Assembly: GCA_963843385.1 (NCBI GenBank)
Contig: CAWJJY010000007.1
Location: 2,046,001 to 2,110,000, forward strand
DNA from: CAVOHU01 sp963843385
GTDB taxonomy: Bacteria; Acidobacteriota; Vicinamibacteria; Vicinamibacterales; JAKQTR01
Length of the DNA: 64,000 nucleotides
Reading direction: 5' to 3'
Shown here: piece after piece, positions 27,094 to 35,592 of the stretch
Numbering within the stretch: the first letter of the stretch is position 1
Layout of the letters: the number at the start of each line of letters is the position of its first letter
Made by a program: the position numbers and the translations under genes
The notes under the pieces: model-generated
Databases searched by the model: none
Told to the model about the DNA's origin: nothing
What the model saw: the letters and a program-made list of their open reading frames with translations, nothing else

Positions 27094-29025
27094 CTAAAGC
27101 GCCTCGCGCTCGCGTTCGAGGAGGTAGCGGGCCGGCCGGCCGCACGCCTGGCACAGCGCATTGACTTCCTGCTTCAGCTCGAGCATGCGCAGCTCGCGCC
27201 CGATCATGGCGCGGTTGAACCGCGTCAGGTCGCTGACCGCCGCCCGCATCTGTTCCTGCGCGCGCTTGCGCTCGGTGATATCCATGCCGACGGCGGCGAC
27301 GCGGTTGTCGTCGAGCCGGAAGACCGACACGATGAAATCCCGGTCGCCAATCATCCTGTCCTGCACCGACGACTCTCCACGCTCCAGGGCCCGGCGGTAT
27401 CGGTCCAGATCTTCGGCGAGGTCGGCACCCGCGAAGACCTGCGTGACGCGGCGGCTCAGGAACTCCTCGCTGGCAAGGCCCATCGCTCGCAGCATCACCT
27501 GGTTGGCGTCCTGGATCTTCCAGTCCACCACGGCACCACGGCTGTCTCTGATCGCCTCGAAAATGGTGATCGTTTCAGCCAGATTCTCGAAGAAGATGCG
27601 GTACTTGGATTCGCTCTGGCGAAGGGCCTTTTCGGCCAGTTTCACGTTGGTCAGGTCGACGGTGGCGATGCCGACGCCGGCGACGGCCCCATGCTCGTCG
27701 ACGATGGGCTCGAGGAACAGGTCGAGAAAGACACGCTGGCCGTTGCTCGTGATCCACAGCTGATCCCGGACGGTTTCGCCGGTGTCCAGCACCCGTCGTT
27801 TGAGTGTGATCAGCCTGGCCGCGTCCTCCGGCGAAAACAGATCGGCGTCGGTCTTGCCGAGGATCTCGGACGCCGCGATCGTCCGCTGATTGTAGGCCCA
27901 CGTGAACCGGAAGTCGCGGTCCTGCGTGGCGACCGACACCGGCGCGTGCGTCAGCGCCAGCCGGAATCGCGCATCGCTCTCCGCCAGCTCCAGTGTCCGA
28001 TCCTTGACCCGCTGCTCGAGCTCGGCGCAGAGCCGGCGGATCTCCTCCTCGGCGCGTCTCCGTTCAGCCGTGTCGTGCAGGGCGGCAATGCCGTAGGCGA
28101 GGTCGTCTGCCAGCTCCCCCAGCAGGAGGACTTCCTCGGCATCGAACGCGTCCGGCCTGGCCGCGTAGATCGTCAGCGCGCCGAAGGTCGAGCGCTGGTC
28201 CCGAAGCGGCAGCGCGATGCTCGACTGGTAGCCTCGCTGAATCGCCTGAGCGCGCCACGGCCTGGTCGCCGGGTTGTGGAGGAAATCCTGGTTGACTTGA
28301 GTCGTTCCCGTCATGATGGCCAGGCCGGTTGGGCCTCGTCCCCGTTCCGTATCCGCCCAGCTGATGCGTGCCTGATCGAGGTACCCCGCCTCGAAACCGA
28401 ACTGCGCCGCCGGAAAGACGCTCTTCTCCGGGTCGTGCCTGGCCAGTCCCACCCAGGCCATCCGGTACCCGCCAACGGTGACGATGATCTCGCACATCCT
28501 CCGGAGCAGGTCGGCCTCGTTGTCGGCGCGGACCAGCACCTGGTTGCACTCCTTCAGCACCGCCAGCGCTCGATTGACGTGCAACAACTGACGTTCCGCC
28601 CGCTTGCGCTCGGCGGAATCTGTCACCAATGCAATCGTCCCGGCGAACTGGCTCGTGTGCAGGCGTGGCACGCCGGTGACCAGGACGGGGATCTCCGCTC
28701 CGTCCGCCCCCTTCAGCCGCAGCTCGTAGCTGCTGGCCAGTCCCGCCAATCGCTGGGCCTGCGCCTGCCGGTAGCTCGCAAGGTCCGCGTCCACCACGAG
28801 GTCCGACACCACCAATCCGATCAGCTCCTCCGGCCGGCGTCCAGCCATCCGGGCGAACGCCGGGTTCACGTACTCGAGCCGCCAGTCCCCGTCGGTCACA
28901 ATCAGGCCCTGGGCGATATTCTCGATGGCGTGTTGCGCCAGATCAGGTGACATCGCGGGCGAGCGGCGGGGCGGCGTCGCCTCAGCGAGATTTGGCTCGA
29001 CAACCCGTGACGACGAGTCGCTCAT
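27094..29025 (-). CDS. PAS-GAF-PAS-PAS sensor without an obvious output domain
   Basis: A 643-residue cytoplasmic protein: PAS (about 25-145), a short coiled linker, GAF (about 155-305), coiled coil, then two PAS/PAC domains (about 335-455 and 460-580), each with the PAC signature (VGIATVDLTNVK, VGMDITERKRA). The C-terminal ~60 residues form a helix (FNRAMIGRELRMLELKQEVN) and a CQACGRPARY tail. Such helices usually lead into a kinase, but no H-box, ATPase, GGDEF or EAL domain follows. It may act by protein contact, possibly with the GGDEF protein at 30032. AAAGGA lies near the ATG. It converges with the VPS10-like gene, 13 bp between the stops. Confidence 0.75.
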   Translation of the reverse strand: MSDSSSRVVEPNLAEATPPRRSPAMSPDLAQHAIENIAQGLIVTDGDWRLEYVNPAFARMAGRRPEELIGLVVSDLVVDADLASYRQAQAQRLAGLASSYELRLKGADGAEIPVLVTGVPRLHTSQFAGTIALVTDSAERKRAERQLLHVNRALAVLKECNQVLVRADNEADLLRRMCEIIVTVGGYRMAWVGLARHDPEKSVFPAAQFGFEAGYLDQARISWADTERGRGPTGLAIMTGTTQVNQDFLHNPATRPWRAQAIQRGYQSSIALPLRDQRSTFGALTIYAARPDAFDAEEVLLLGELADDLAYGIAALHDTAERRRAEEEIRRLCAELEQRVKDRTLELAESDARFRLALTHAPVSVATQDRDFRFTWAYNQRTIAASEILGKTDADLFSPEDAARLITLKRRVLDTGETVRDQLWITSNGQRVFLDLFLEPIVDEHGAVAGVGIATVDLTNVKLAEKALRQSESKYRIFFENLAETITIFEAIRDSRGAVVDWKIQDANQVMLRAMGLASEEFLSRRVTQVFAGADLAEDLDRYRRALERGESSVQDRMIGDRDFIVSVFRLDDNRVAAVGMDITERKRAQEQMRAAVSDLTRFNRAMIGRELRMLELKQEVNALCQACGRPARYLLEREREAL

Positions 29026-29148
29026 TCGTGGTCCTTTGACGACGGGAGGGTACGGCCGCGGCGTGCTGACACGGCAAGTGTCAACACTTCGCGGGTCAGT
29101 GTCAACATCCCAGGACGAAGCCGGACGAGTGGCCCGCGGCAGCGAAGG

Positions 29149-29673
29149 TCACCACCCCATCCGCTCGCGCAGGCCGGTGACGTGCGCCGTGTGGTGACGG
29201 CCGTGCCACGCGTAGAGCGCCAGCGCCCGGTTGAGGCTGACGGGCCCATTGGTGGAGTGCTGGTAGGTTCGCTCGAACGCCTTCCCGTCGAGGATTCGCA
29301 GGAAGGATACCCAGCGTGCGTGCACGCCTTCCAACAGGCTGAGGGATACGCCGAGATCGATCGAGGTCGCGTCCGGAAACTCGGCCCACCGCGCCTCGTC
29401 GTAGCCGGTGACGAAGGGGTTGTCGTCGGTCACCGCGAGCTTGAACCGCATGTAGGCGTTCATGTGACTATCGGCGAGGTGGTGGACCACTTGCGCAACG
29501 GTCCAACCGCCCTCGCGGTATGGCCGTTTCAGTTGAGCCGCGGACAGGCCGGCAACGGCAGCGCGCATGCGGCCTGGCGCCGCTTCAACCAACGAGATGA
29601 ACTCGGCACGCGTCCCGTCGCTGAAGGTTTCGGGCGCGACAAACGGACCGATTGGATAGCGAGGGTCTGGCAT
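29149..29673 (-). CDS. DinB/YfiT-like metal-binding protein (putative thiol transferase)
   Basis: A 174-residue four-helix protein of the DinB superfamily. The metal site is visible as VVHHLADSHMN (about 65) and WHGRHHTAH (about 158). The N-terminal YPIGPFVAPETFS is typical of YfiT-type bacillithiol transferases; whether this organism makes bacillithiol is not known. ATG 29673 is supported by GGAG about 9 nt upstream. The longer reading starting at 29883 has no family support. Likely a cytosolic detoxification or thiol-transfer enzyme. Confidence 0.8.
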   Translation of the reverse strand: MPDPRYPIGPFVAPETFSDGTRAEFISLVEAAPGRMRAAVAGLSAAQLKRPYREGGWTVAQVVHHLADSHMNAYMRFKLAVTDDNPFVTGYDEARWAEFPDATSIDLGVSLSLLEGVHARWVSFLRILDGKAFERTYQHSTNGPVSLNRALALYAWHGRHHTAHVTGLRERMGW

Positions 29674-29864
29674 GTCATCCACTCCAGGAGTCAACAACCG
29701 ACAACGGCAGCTTACGAGGCAATGGGGTGATTGTCGGCGATTCGGGGTGGCGTGTCGACTGTAGAGCGAGAGCGACTGGGAGCCTCCCCAGGCTGCCGTC
29801 GGTTGGCCCCCCGGGAGCGCTCGTACGGGCCGAAACACCGCTGCAGCACCGGCTCGCCATCGAC

Positions 29865-29890
29865 GTGTGCACAGCGCGCACACTGTGCAC
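29865..29890. promoter_or_regulatory. Overlapping palindromes, candidate operator
   Basis: GTGCACAG (29867-29874) pairs perfectly with CTGTGCAC (29883-29890), and GTGTGC/GCACAC (29865-29870 with 29878-29883) overlaps it. The size and symmetry fit a dimeric regulator site about 140 bp upstream of the diguanylate cyclase gene. No regulator is identified. Confidence 0.4.
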
Positions 29891-30021
29891 CCTCCGCACG
29901 TCGTCCGGCGCGTAGAAGCCTGGAATGGCTGGTATGAGGAATTTGGGCGGAATTCTGGCCATTTCCGAGGCAGGCGAACGGCTCATTTCGTGCATAGCCC
30001 CTGTCTGACTCGGTAGCCCGC

Positions 30022-30026
30022 GGAGG
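30022..30026 (+). promoter_or_regulatory. Shine-Dalgarno that favours the GTG start at 30032
   Basis: GGAGG lies 5 nt before GTG 30032 and 11 nt before the in-frame ATG 30038, so GTG is the better start. Confidence 0.6.
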
Positions 30027-30031
30027 TCGAC

Positions 30032-31324
30032 GTGGCCATGCACCTCATCACCCGGCGTGACGGCCCGCTCGTCACGGCTCTGATTCTCGCCAGCCTCGTG
30101 GTCTTTCAGGACTCGGTCCGGTCGATCCTCACCTTCGCACGCCAGGTCGAGATCGGCTACCGCCTTGAGCTGCTTCCCGGCCTGGTCATTCTGCTGGTGA
30201 TGTTCGGCTACCATCAGGCTGCCAAACATCAGGAAGCCAAGCGGATGGCGGCAGAGGCCTCCTCGGAGAGCCGGCTCCTGCTCGACCGGACTCGTGAACT
30301 CGAACAGTTGAGCCAGTGCGCCCAGGGACTCGCCCAGGCCCTGTCGATCGAGTCGCTTCGAGTGGCCGTGCTGCGGTACCTGCCCGACCTGCTCGGAAAT
30401 GCCGACGCCTGGCTGCTTGGATCCAACGACGGCCGATGGGAAGTGCTGGCCGATACGCGGTTCAACACCGAGGCGTGGTGGGACAACCAGCTGACGGGCA
30501 TCGTCAAAGCGGTCGAACGCCAGCCGGAGACTCCAGCACCGTTCCGATTCGAGGCGTGGTGGTGCTATCCGCTGTTGGCCCACGACGCGATGGTCGGTGT
30601 CCTCGGGGTCCACGTGCGCAGCGAACAGCCGCCAGCCCGCGTGGAGCGACTCATCGAAGCGCTGGGCGCATTGCTGGCGATTGCGATCCGAAACGTCCAG
30701 CTCTTCGCACAGATCCGGGCCGAAAGCACTCGCGATCCCCTCACCGGCTGCCTCAGGCGGACCCCGGCACTCGAGCAGTTGAGAGCCGAGCTGGCTCGTT
30801 CCCGCCGCACGGGCAATCCGGTGTCGGCGATCATGTTCGACCTCGACGGGTTCAAGCAGCTCAACGACACCCACGGCCACGCGTGTGGCGACGCCGCGCT
30901 CGCCAGCATCGGCCGGCTGCTGTGCCAGCTCCTGCGAAACAGCGACGCCAAGTGCCGGTTCGGCGGCGACGAGTTCCTGCTCGTCCTTCCGGAGACACCG
31001 TCCGGCGGGGCCTACCAGGTGGCCACCAAGATCTGCCACGCCATTGCCGAGATGCCGATCCCGTGGGGCAAACACATCCTGGGCATCACCGCCAGCCTCG
31101 GCGTGGTGACGTGCGGCGCGGGAGAAGTGCCTGCCGAGGGGATGATCGCGCAGGCCGACGAGGCCCTGTACGCCGCCAAGCGTGAGGGTCGAAACTGCGT
31201 CCGAGTAGGCGCGAGCAGCGAGGCGTCTCTCTGTCCGATACAGCTGGACCAGCGCGCCGGGGGCGCCCGCGTCGAGGACTCGTCGACGCTGCTGGACTGT
31301 CTGCAGGCGGCGTCCACCCACTGA
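30032..31324 (+). CDS. GAF-GGDEF diguanylate cyclase, membrane-anchored
   Basis: A 430-residue protein. An N-terminal hydrophobic region (about 13-62) looks like one or two membrane segments, followed by a short coil (about 65-100), a GAF-like domain (about 100-225) and a GGDEF domain (about 235-395). The active-site motif is intact (RFGGDEF), and the RxxD inhibitory site is present as RNSD five residues upstream, so it should make cyclic-di-GMP with product feedback. A cysteine-containing tail of about 35 residues follows. It is convergent with the propeller operon (46 bp between the stops). Downstream targets are not in the window. Confidence 0.9.
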   Translation: MAMHLITRRDGPLVTALILASLVVFQDSVRSILTFARQVEIGYRLELLPGLVILLVMFGYHQAAKHQEAKRMAAEASSESRLLLDRTRELEQLSQCAQGLAQALSIESLRVAVLRYLPDLLGNADAWLLGSNDGRWEVLADTRFNTEAWWDNQLTGIVKAVERQPETPAPFRFEAWWCYPLLAHDAMVGVLGVHVRSEQPPARVERLIEALGALLAIAIRNVQLFAQIRAESTRDPLTGCLRRTPALEQLRAELARSRRTGNPVSAIMFDLDGFKQLNDTHGHACGDAALASIGRLLCQLLRNSDAKCRFGGDEFLLVLPETPSGGAYQVATKICHAIAEMPIPWGKHILGITASLGVVTCGAGEVPAEGMIAQADEALYAAKREGRNCVRVGASSEASLCPIQLDQRAGGARVEDSSTLLDCLQAASTH

Positions 31325-31370
31325 GCGCGGTGCGGCCCGAGGCCCAGGAGCGAGCGCCGCCAACTCGTGT

Positions 31371-32714
31371 CTAACTTGCCCGGATGCAGAACAGCGACGT
31401 CTTGCTGCGCAGGAAGATCTCGCCGCCGGTGACCGCCGGCGTGGCGATGAACACCTGGTCCCGCAGCGTGTTGGTCGCGAGGACTTCGAACGTCTCGCCC
31501 ATCCGCACGACGATCACGTCCTCGTTTTCGCTGGCGAGGTACAGCTTGCCGTTGACGCCGACGGGCGACGACTTGAAGCTGTAGGTCTTCGGGAGCCGCA
31601 CCTGCTGGTAGTAGGGCGCACCCGTGCGGGCGTTGTAGCAGCTGAGCATGCCGGTGTCGGTCAGCGCATAGAACTTGTTGTCGAAGATCACCGGTGACGG
31701 CGTGTACGAGTTCCCCTTGGTCTGGGTCCACACAATCGCGTCGGTACCCGTCAGGTCGCCCTCGCGGCCCAGGCGGATCGCCATCAGCCGGGGATTCTGG
31801 TACCCGCTCATCACGAACACCATGTCGTCTTGCACGACCGGCTGCGGGATCGTGTTGGCGCCGAGCCCGGCACACTCCCAGATGGGCTTGCCGGTCTCGA
31901 GGTCATAACTCCGGACCTTTCCGCTCGACGAAACGACGATCTGCTTCCGGCCCTTGAAGTCGACCACGAGCGGGGCGGCCCAGTTGGTCCGCTCGTTCCG
32001 GCTGACCCTCCAGATCTCGCTGCCGGTGGCCTTGTCGAGGACCGACATGAACGACTCGCCCTCGTGGTCGAAGACGAGGATGAGCTTGTTGCCGCTGAGC
32101 ACCGGTGCCATGCCCTCGCCGAACGCCATCTTCATCCTCATCTGGACGCCGTAGTCCTTCTTCCAGACGAGGTTCCCCTTCAGGTCATAACAGTAGACGC
32201 CTCGCGAGCCGAAGAACGCGTAGACGAAGGCACCGTCGGTCAGCGGCGAGTTGGACGCGAAGCTGCCGTACACGTTGTGGCCGCCTTCGTGTGGCGTGGC
32301 CGTGATCGCGGTGCGCTGCCAGAGGATCTTCCCGGTCTTCCGATCGAGACAAAGGACGTCGAACTTGTGCTCCACCTGCGGCCCGCCGCCACCGGGGTTG
32401 AACCCTCTCGAAGGCGGAGGCGCAGGCGCTGCCGCCGCGGAGGCACCCGCCTTGATGGCCGTGGTGACAAACACCAGGTCACCCCAGACCACCGGGCTCG
32501 AGTTGCCAAGCCCCGGGATTTCCGTCCGCCACCGGATATTCTGCGTATCGCTCCACGTCAACGGCGCATCGCCCGCAGCCATGCCGTCGGCGGCGGGGCC
32601 GCGCCAGTATGGCCAGTATGGTTCCTGAGCCGCGGGGGCCGCCGCGAAAACCGCCGCACATAACGCCGCACTGGCCAGCACTGTACCCAGCCGCGCACTC
32701 ATCAACCGCCTCAT
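31371..32714 (-). CDS. Secreted PQQ/BamB-like beta-propeller J (last of the ten-gene run)
   Basis: A 447-residue protein with a signal peptide (about 1-29, ending PAAQE), then WPYWRGPAADG and eight-blade PQQ-type repeats (LDRKTGKILWQ, DKATGSEIWR, DLETGKPIWE, NARTGAPYYQ). A Pro/Gly-rich insert interrupts blade 1 (about 95-115). The C-terminus closes with EIFLRSKTSLFCIRAS, as in its paralogues. The name reflects the fold; no PQQ-ligand set or adjacent disulfide of true quinoprotein dehydrogenases is evident. GGAGG lies 6 nt before ATG 32714. A gap of 55 bp separates it from the upstream gene of the run, consistent with co-transcription. Confidence 0.8.
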   Translation of the reverse strand: MRRLMSARLGTVLASAALCAAVFAAAPAAQEPYWPYWRGPAADGMAAGDAPLTWSDTQNIRWRTEIPGLGNSSPVVWGDLVFVTTAIKAGASAAAAPAPPPSRGFNPGGGGPQVEHKFDVLCLDRKTGKILWQRTAITATPHEGGHNVYGSFASNSPLTDGAFVYAFFGSRGVYCYDLKGNLVWKKDYGVQMRMKMAFGEGMAPVLSGNKLILVFDHEGESFMSVLDKATGSEIWRVSRNERTNWAAPLVVDFKGRKQIVVSSSGKVRSYDLETGKPIWECAGLGANTIPQPVVQDDMVFVMSGYQNPRLMAIRLGREGDLTGTDAIVWTQTKGNSYTPSPVIFDNKFYALTDTGMLSCYNARTGAPYYQQVRLPKTYSFKSSPVGVNGKLYLASENEDVIVVRMGETFEVLATNTLRDQVFIATPAVTGGEIFLRSKTSLFCIRAS

Positions 32715-32769
32715 ATCAGTCCTCCGATGATGACCTGCCAGGCCCGGCCCGCCCGCTCGGGGCGCCGGG

Positions 32770-34038
32770 TCATTTCACGGCGGGATGACGCCTGCCGATG
32801 CAGTAAAGGAACTTCTGTGTCCGCAGGAAGATCTGCCCGTCCGACACGGCAGGAGACGACAGCGTGTAATCGCCCAGATCGTTTTCCGCGAGCACGTTGA
32901 ACCGCGGGCCGGCCTCGAGCACCGTCGTCACCCCATCCTCGCTCGTCACGTACACTTTGCCATCCGCCAGAACCGGAGACGCGCTGTAGGTTCCGGCGCG
33001 CACGCGCTGGCTGCCCCAGATCTCTGTCCCTGTCTTCGCGTCGCGGCACCAGATGATGCCACGGTCGTTGAGGATGTAGATGTACTTCCCGTCGGTCGCG
33101 GGCGTCGGCACATCAGGTCCCTGATCGGTGGACCACGCGAGGTGCGACGAGCTGATGTCGCCCCGGCCTCCCGCTTTCAGCGCGAGCAGCGGGCGCACAC
33201 GCGACGGGGCGAAAATCATCCCGTCGGCTACGACGGGCGATGCCACGATCCGGTAGTTACGGTCCTTCGACGGGTTCAGGCCGCCGGCGCGCCACAGCTC
33301 CCGGCCGGTCGCGGGATCGTGGCCGGTCACGTAGTCGCCCCCGCTCACGACGATTTCCTCTTTGCCGTCGTAGCGCAACACGGCCGGTGTCGTGTAGGCG
33401 TCGGGTGACTCGAGCACCGCGTCGGTCGGGCGTTCTGCCCGCCACTTCGTGTTGCCTGTGACCGCGTCGATGGCGAGCAGGTAGGAGGCAGCGTCGGTCT
33501 TCATCCCATGAAGGACCTCGACGTAGAGCGCGTCCCGAAGCAGGAGCGGCGTCGAGGCGTAGCCCCAGTTCAGGCCGAATCTGCCGTATTCGCCCTGAAT
33601 GTCGCGAGACCAGAGGCGCTTGCCCGTGACATCGAATGCCGAAAGGATTCCAGTGCCCGTCATGACCCAGACGGTCCTGCCGTCGGTCATCGGCGAGGGC
33701 GACGACATGTTCTGCTTGCGGACCTTCGCGTTGCCGGTGCCAAGGTGTTGCTTCCACGTCTGGAGGCCGGTGCGGCGATCGATGCACACCAGGTACAGCT
33801 CTGTGCCGTCGGCCGTGTTCAAGAAGATCCGGTCGTCCCACACGATCGGTGTCGAGCCGGAGAACTCGGGCAGCGCAACCTTCCAGGTCACGTTCTCCGT
33901 GGTGCTCCAGCGCACGGGCAGGTTCGTCTCGACAGCCGAGCCGTTCATGGCAGGCCCCCGCCACTGCGGCCAGTTGCCCGCAAGGCCGATCGCCTGGATG
34001 AGCAGCCACGTGCATGCGATGAGACAGCCTCGACGCAT
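32770..34038 (-). CDS. Secreted PQQ/BamB-like beta-propeller I
   Basis: 422 residues from ATG 34038 (GGAGGG 5 nt upstream); the frame extends further upstream, but that part has no signal peptide and overlaps the preceding gene. Signal peptide about 1-21, then WPQWRGPAMNG. Blade motifs include DRRTGLQTWK, DAVTGNTKWR, DPATGRELWR and DAKTGTEIWG. The C-terminal closing strand is QIFLRTQKFLYCIG. It is closely related in layout to proteins J and H. Expected location: periplasm or outer-membrane inner face. No enzymatic residues can be assigned; protein-protein interaction is the usual role of BamB-like propellers. Confidence 0.8.
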   Translation of the reverse strand: MRRGCLIACTWLLIQAIGLAGNWPQWRGPAMNGSAVETNLPVRWSTTENVTWKVALPEFSGSTPIVWDDRIFLNTADGTELYLVCIDRRTGLQTWKQHLGTGNAKVRKQNMSSPSPMTDGRTVWVMTGTGILSAFDVTGKRLWSRDIQGEYGRFGLNWGYASTPLLLRDALYVEVLHGMKTDAASYLLAIDAVTGNTKWRAERPTDAVLESPDAYTTPAVLRYDGKEEIVVSGGDYVTGHDPATGRELWRAGGLNPSKDRNYRIVASPVVADGMIFAPSRVRPLLALKAGGRGDISSSHLAWSTDQGPDVPTPATDGKYIYILNDRGIIWCRDAKTGTEIWGSQRVRAGTYSASPVLADGKVYVTSEDGVTTVLEAGPRFNVLAENDLGDYTLSSPAVSDGQIFLRTQKFLYCIGRRHPAVK

Positions 34039-34112
34039 ACGTCCCTCCGAAGCGGGAACGGTGACCCCGGCGGGATCGCCCCCGCGACGATTTCCAAAGC
34101 AGAATCCCTTTG

Positions 34113-35582
34113 TTACTTCCCGAAACAGTAGAGCATGTTCCGGGTCCGGACGTAGATTCGCCCGCTGGCAAACGCGGGCGTCGCGAAGACCTCGTCGCCG
34201 AGCGAGTTGACCGCCAGCACGTCCCACTGCGCGGCTGCGGAGACGACCGACACCGTGCCGTCCTGGCTGATCAGCCAGACTTTGCCGTCGGCGCCAACCG
34301 GCGAGGCGAAGTACTTGTCGATCGCTCCCTTCAAGCGTCCCTGCTTGAGCACGTTGCCCGTGGCCGGGTCGAACGATGTCAGGATGCCGCTGTCGTTCAC
34401 CATGAAGAGCGTGCCCTGGTAGAGCAGCGTCGAGGGCACCTGCGGCACGGGACGCTGATAGCGCCACCTGATCGCGCTGGACGTCATGTCGCCCTGCCCG
34501 CCCAGCTTGATGGCGAGCAACCCGTTTTCGGCAGCCATCATCATCCGGAACACGTCCCACTCGCTGGTCGTAAGCCTGCCGTCACGGTCGAGGTCGAACG
34601 CATCGAATCCGTACTTCGGCGACAGCATCCTGTCGAGGGGATCGGTTCCGGTGATCTCGTCACGCCCGACCTTTCCGTCCTGGTTCTTGTCGTACCGCTT
34701 CAGTCCGTCCTCGAATGGGATCGTCCCGACCTGCTGACCCGGCTGGTTCTGAGGGAAGCCCCAGCCGTTGATGTAGAGGTACTCGTTGTCGTAGCTGGCC
34801 ACCGACTTCATCTCGCACGGCAATCCGCGCACCCACCAGATCCGGCGGCCGTCGGTCGCCGAGTAGGCTGAAAGCTGAAACGACTCGGGGACGATCAGCT
34901 GCTTGGTCCCGTTCGGTGGCTCATAGACCGTCGGTGTCGAGTAGCCCGATATGACGCCGGGCCGATCGACTTTCCAGCGGACCTTGCCCGTGCGCTTGTC
35001 GACGGCCACCATGTAAGACCCGAGGTCCTGGTCGACGGAAAGGATGATGGCGTCATCCACGAGAATGGGTGACGCACCGAAACCGTAGAACATGCTGAAC
35101 GGGCCCATCGGCAGGCGCCACAATTCGCGCCCGTCCGCGGTGAAGGCCAGCATGCCGAATTCCTGGAAGAACGCGTAGACGTTGGTGCCGTCGGTCACCG
35201 GGCTTGGAGACGCTGGACCGTTGACGTTCTGCAGGCGGCCGGCCTGCGCGCGCGGCACGTCACGCTGCCACAGGATCTTGCCCGTGGCGCGATCCAGGCC
35301 GAAGACGAAGAGCTTGTAGGCGTCCTTGTCGGGGGTATGGGCCGTGAGAAAAATCCGCGTCGGGGTCAGAACTGGCGATGAGTGCCCGGGAGGCAGCGGC
35401 GTCTTCCACACGACGAACCGATCGGGGCCGATCTCGACGGGCAGATTCGTGGCCGCAGAGACACCCGTGCCGTTTGGCCCGCGGAATCGTGTCCACTGGT
35501 CATCGGGGACCGCGCCATACGCGCGCGCGACGAGCCAGCAGATGCCTATAAGGACGGCGACAGAGCAGGATCGACGTGTCAT
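34113..35582 (-). CDS. Secreted PQQ/BamB-like beta-propeller H with an inserted EF-hand pair
   Basis: A 489-residue protein. Signal peptide about 1-24, then WTRFRGPNGTG and PQQ-type blades (DRATGKILWQ, DKRTGKVRWK, DPATGNVLKQ). Between two blades (about residues 290-345) are two calcium-binding loops, DKNQDGKVGRDE and DLDRDGRLTTSEW, which form an EF-hand-like pair. The C-terminus ends RIYVRTRNMLYCFGK. The stop of the permease gene upstream in the run lies only 10 bp from this start, so translation is probably coupled to the exporter. The EF-hands suggest calcium-stabilised folding or calcium sensing outside the cytoplasm (inference). Confidence 0.8.
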   Translation of the reverse strand: MTRRSCSVAVLIGICWLVARAYGAVPDDQWTRFRGPNGTGVSAATNLPVEIGPDRFVVWKTPLPPGHSSPVLTPTRIFLTAHTPDKDAYKLFVFGLDRATGKILWQRDVPRAQAGRLQNVNGPASPSPVTDGTNVYAFFQEFGMLAFTADGRELWRLPMGPFSMFYGFGASPILVDDAIILSVDQDLGSYMVAVDKRTGKVRWKVDRPGVISGYSTPTVYEPPNGTKQLIVPESFQLSAYSATDGRRIWWVRGLPCEMKSVASYDNEYLYINGWGFPQNQPGQQVGTIPFEDGLKRYDKNQDGKVGRDEITGTDPLDRMLSPKYGFDAFDLDRDGRLTTSEWDVFRMMMAAENGLLAIKLGGQGDMTSSAIRWRYQRPVPQVPSTLLYQGTLFMVNDSGILTSFDPATGNVLKQGRLKGAIDKYFASPVGADGKVWLISQDGTVSVVSAAAQWDVLAVNSLGDEVFATPAFASGRIYVRTRNMLYCFGK

Positions 35583-35592
35583 AGCGTGCTAT

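Larger units (their letters stand above)
29674..30031. other. Divergent intergenic region, 358 bp
   Basis: This lies between the YfiT-like gene (minus) and the GGDEF gene (plus). It contains the palindromic cluster at 29865-29890 listed separately and a GGAGG at 30022. No coding ORF was recognised. Confidence 0.45.
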
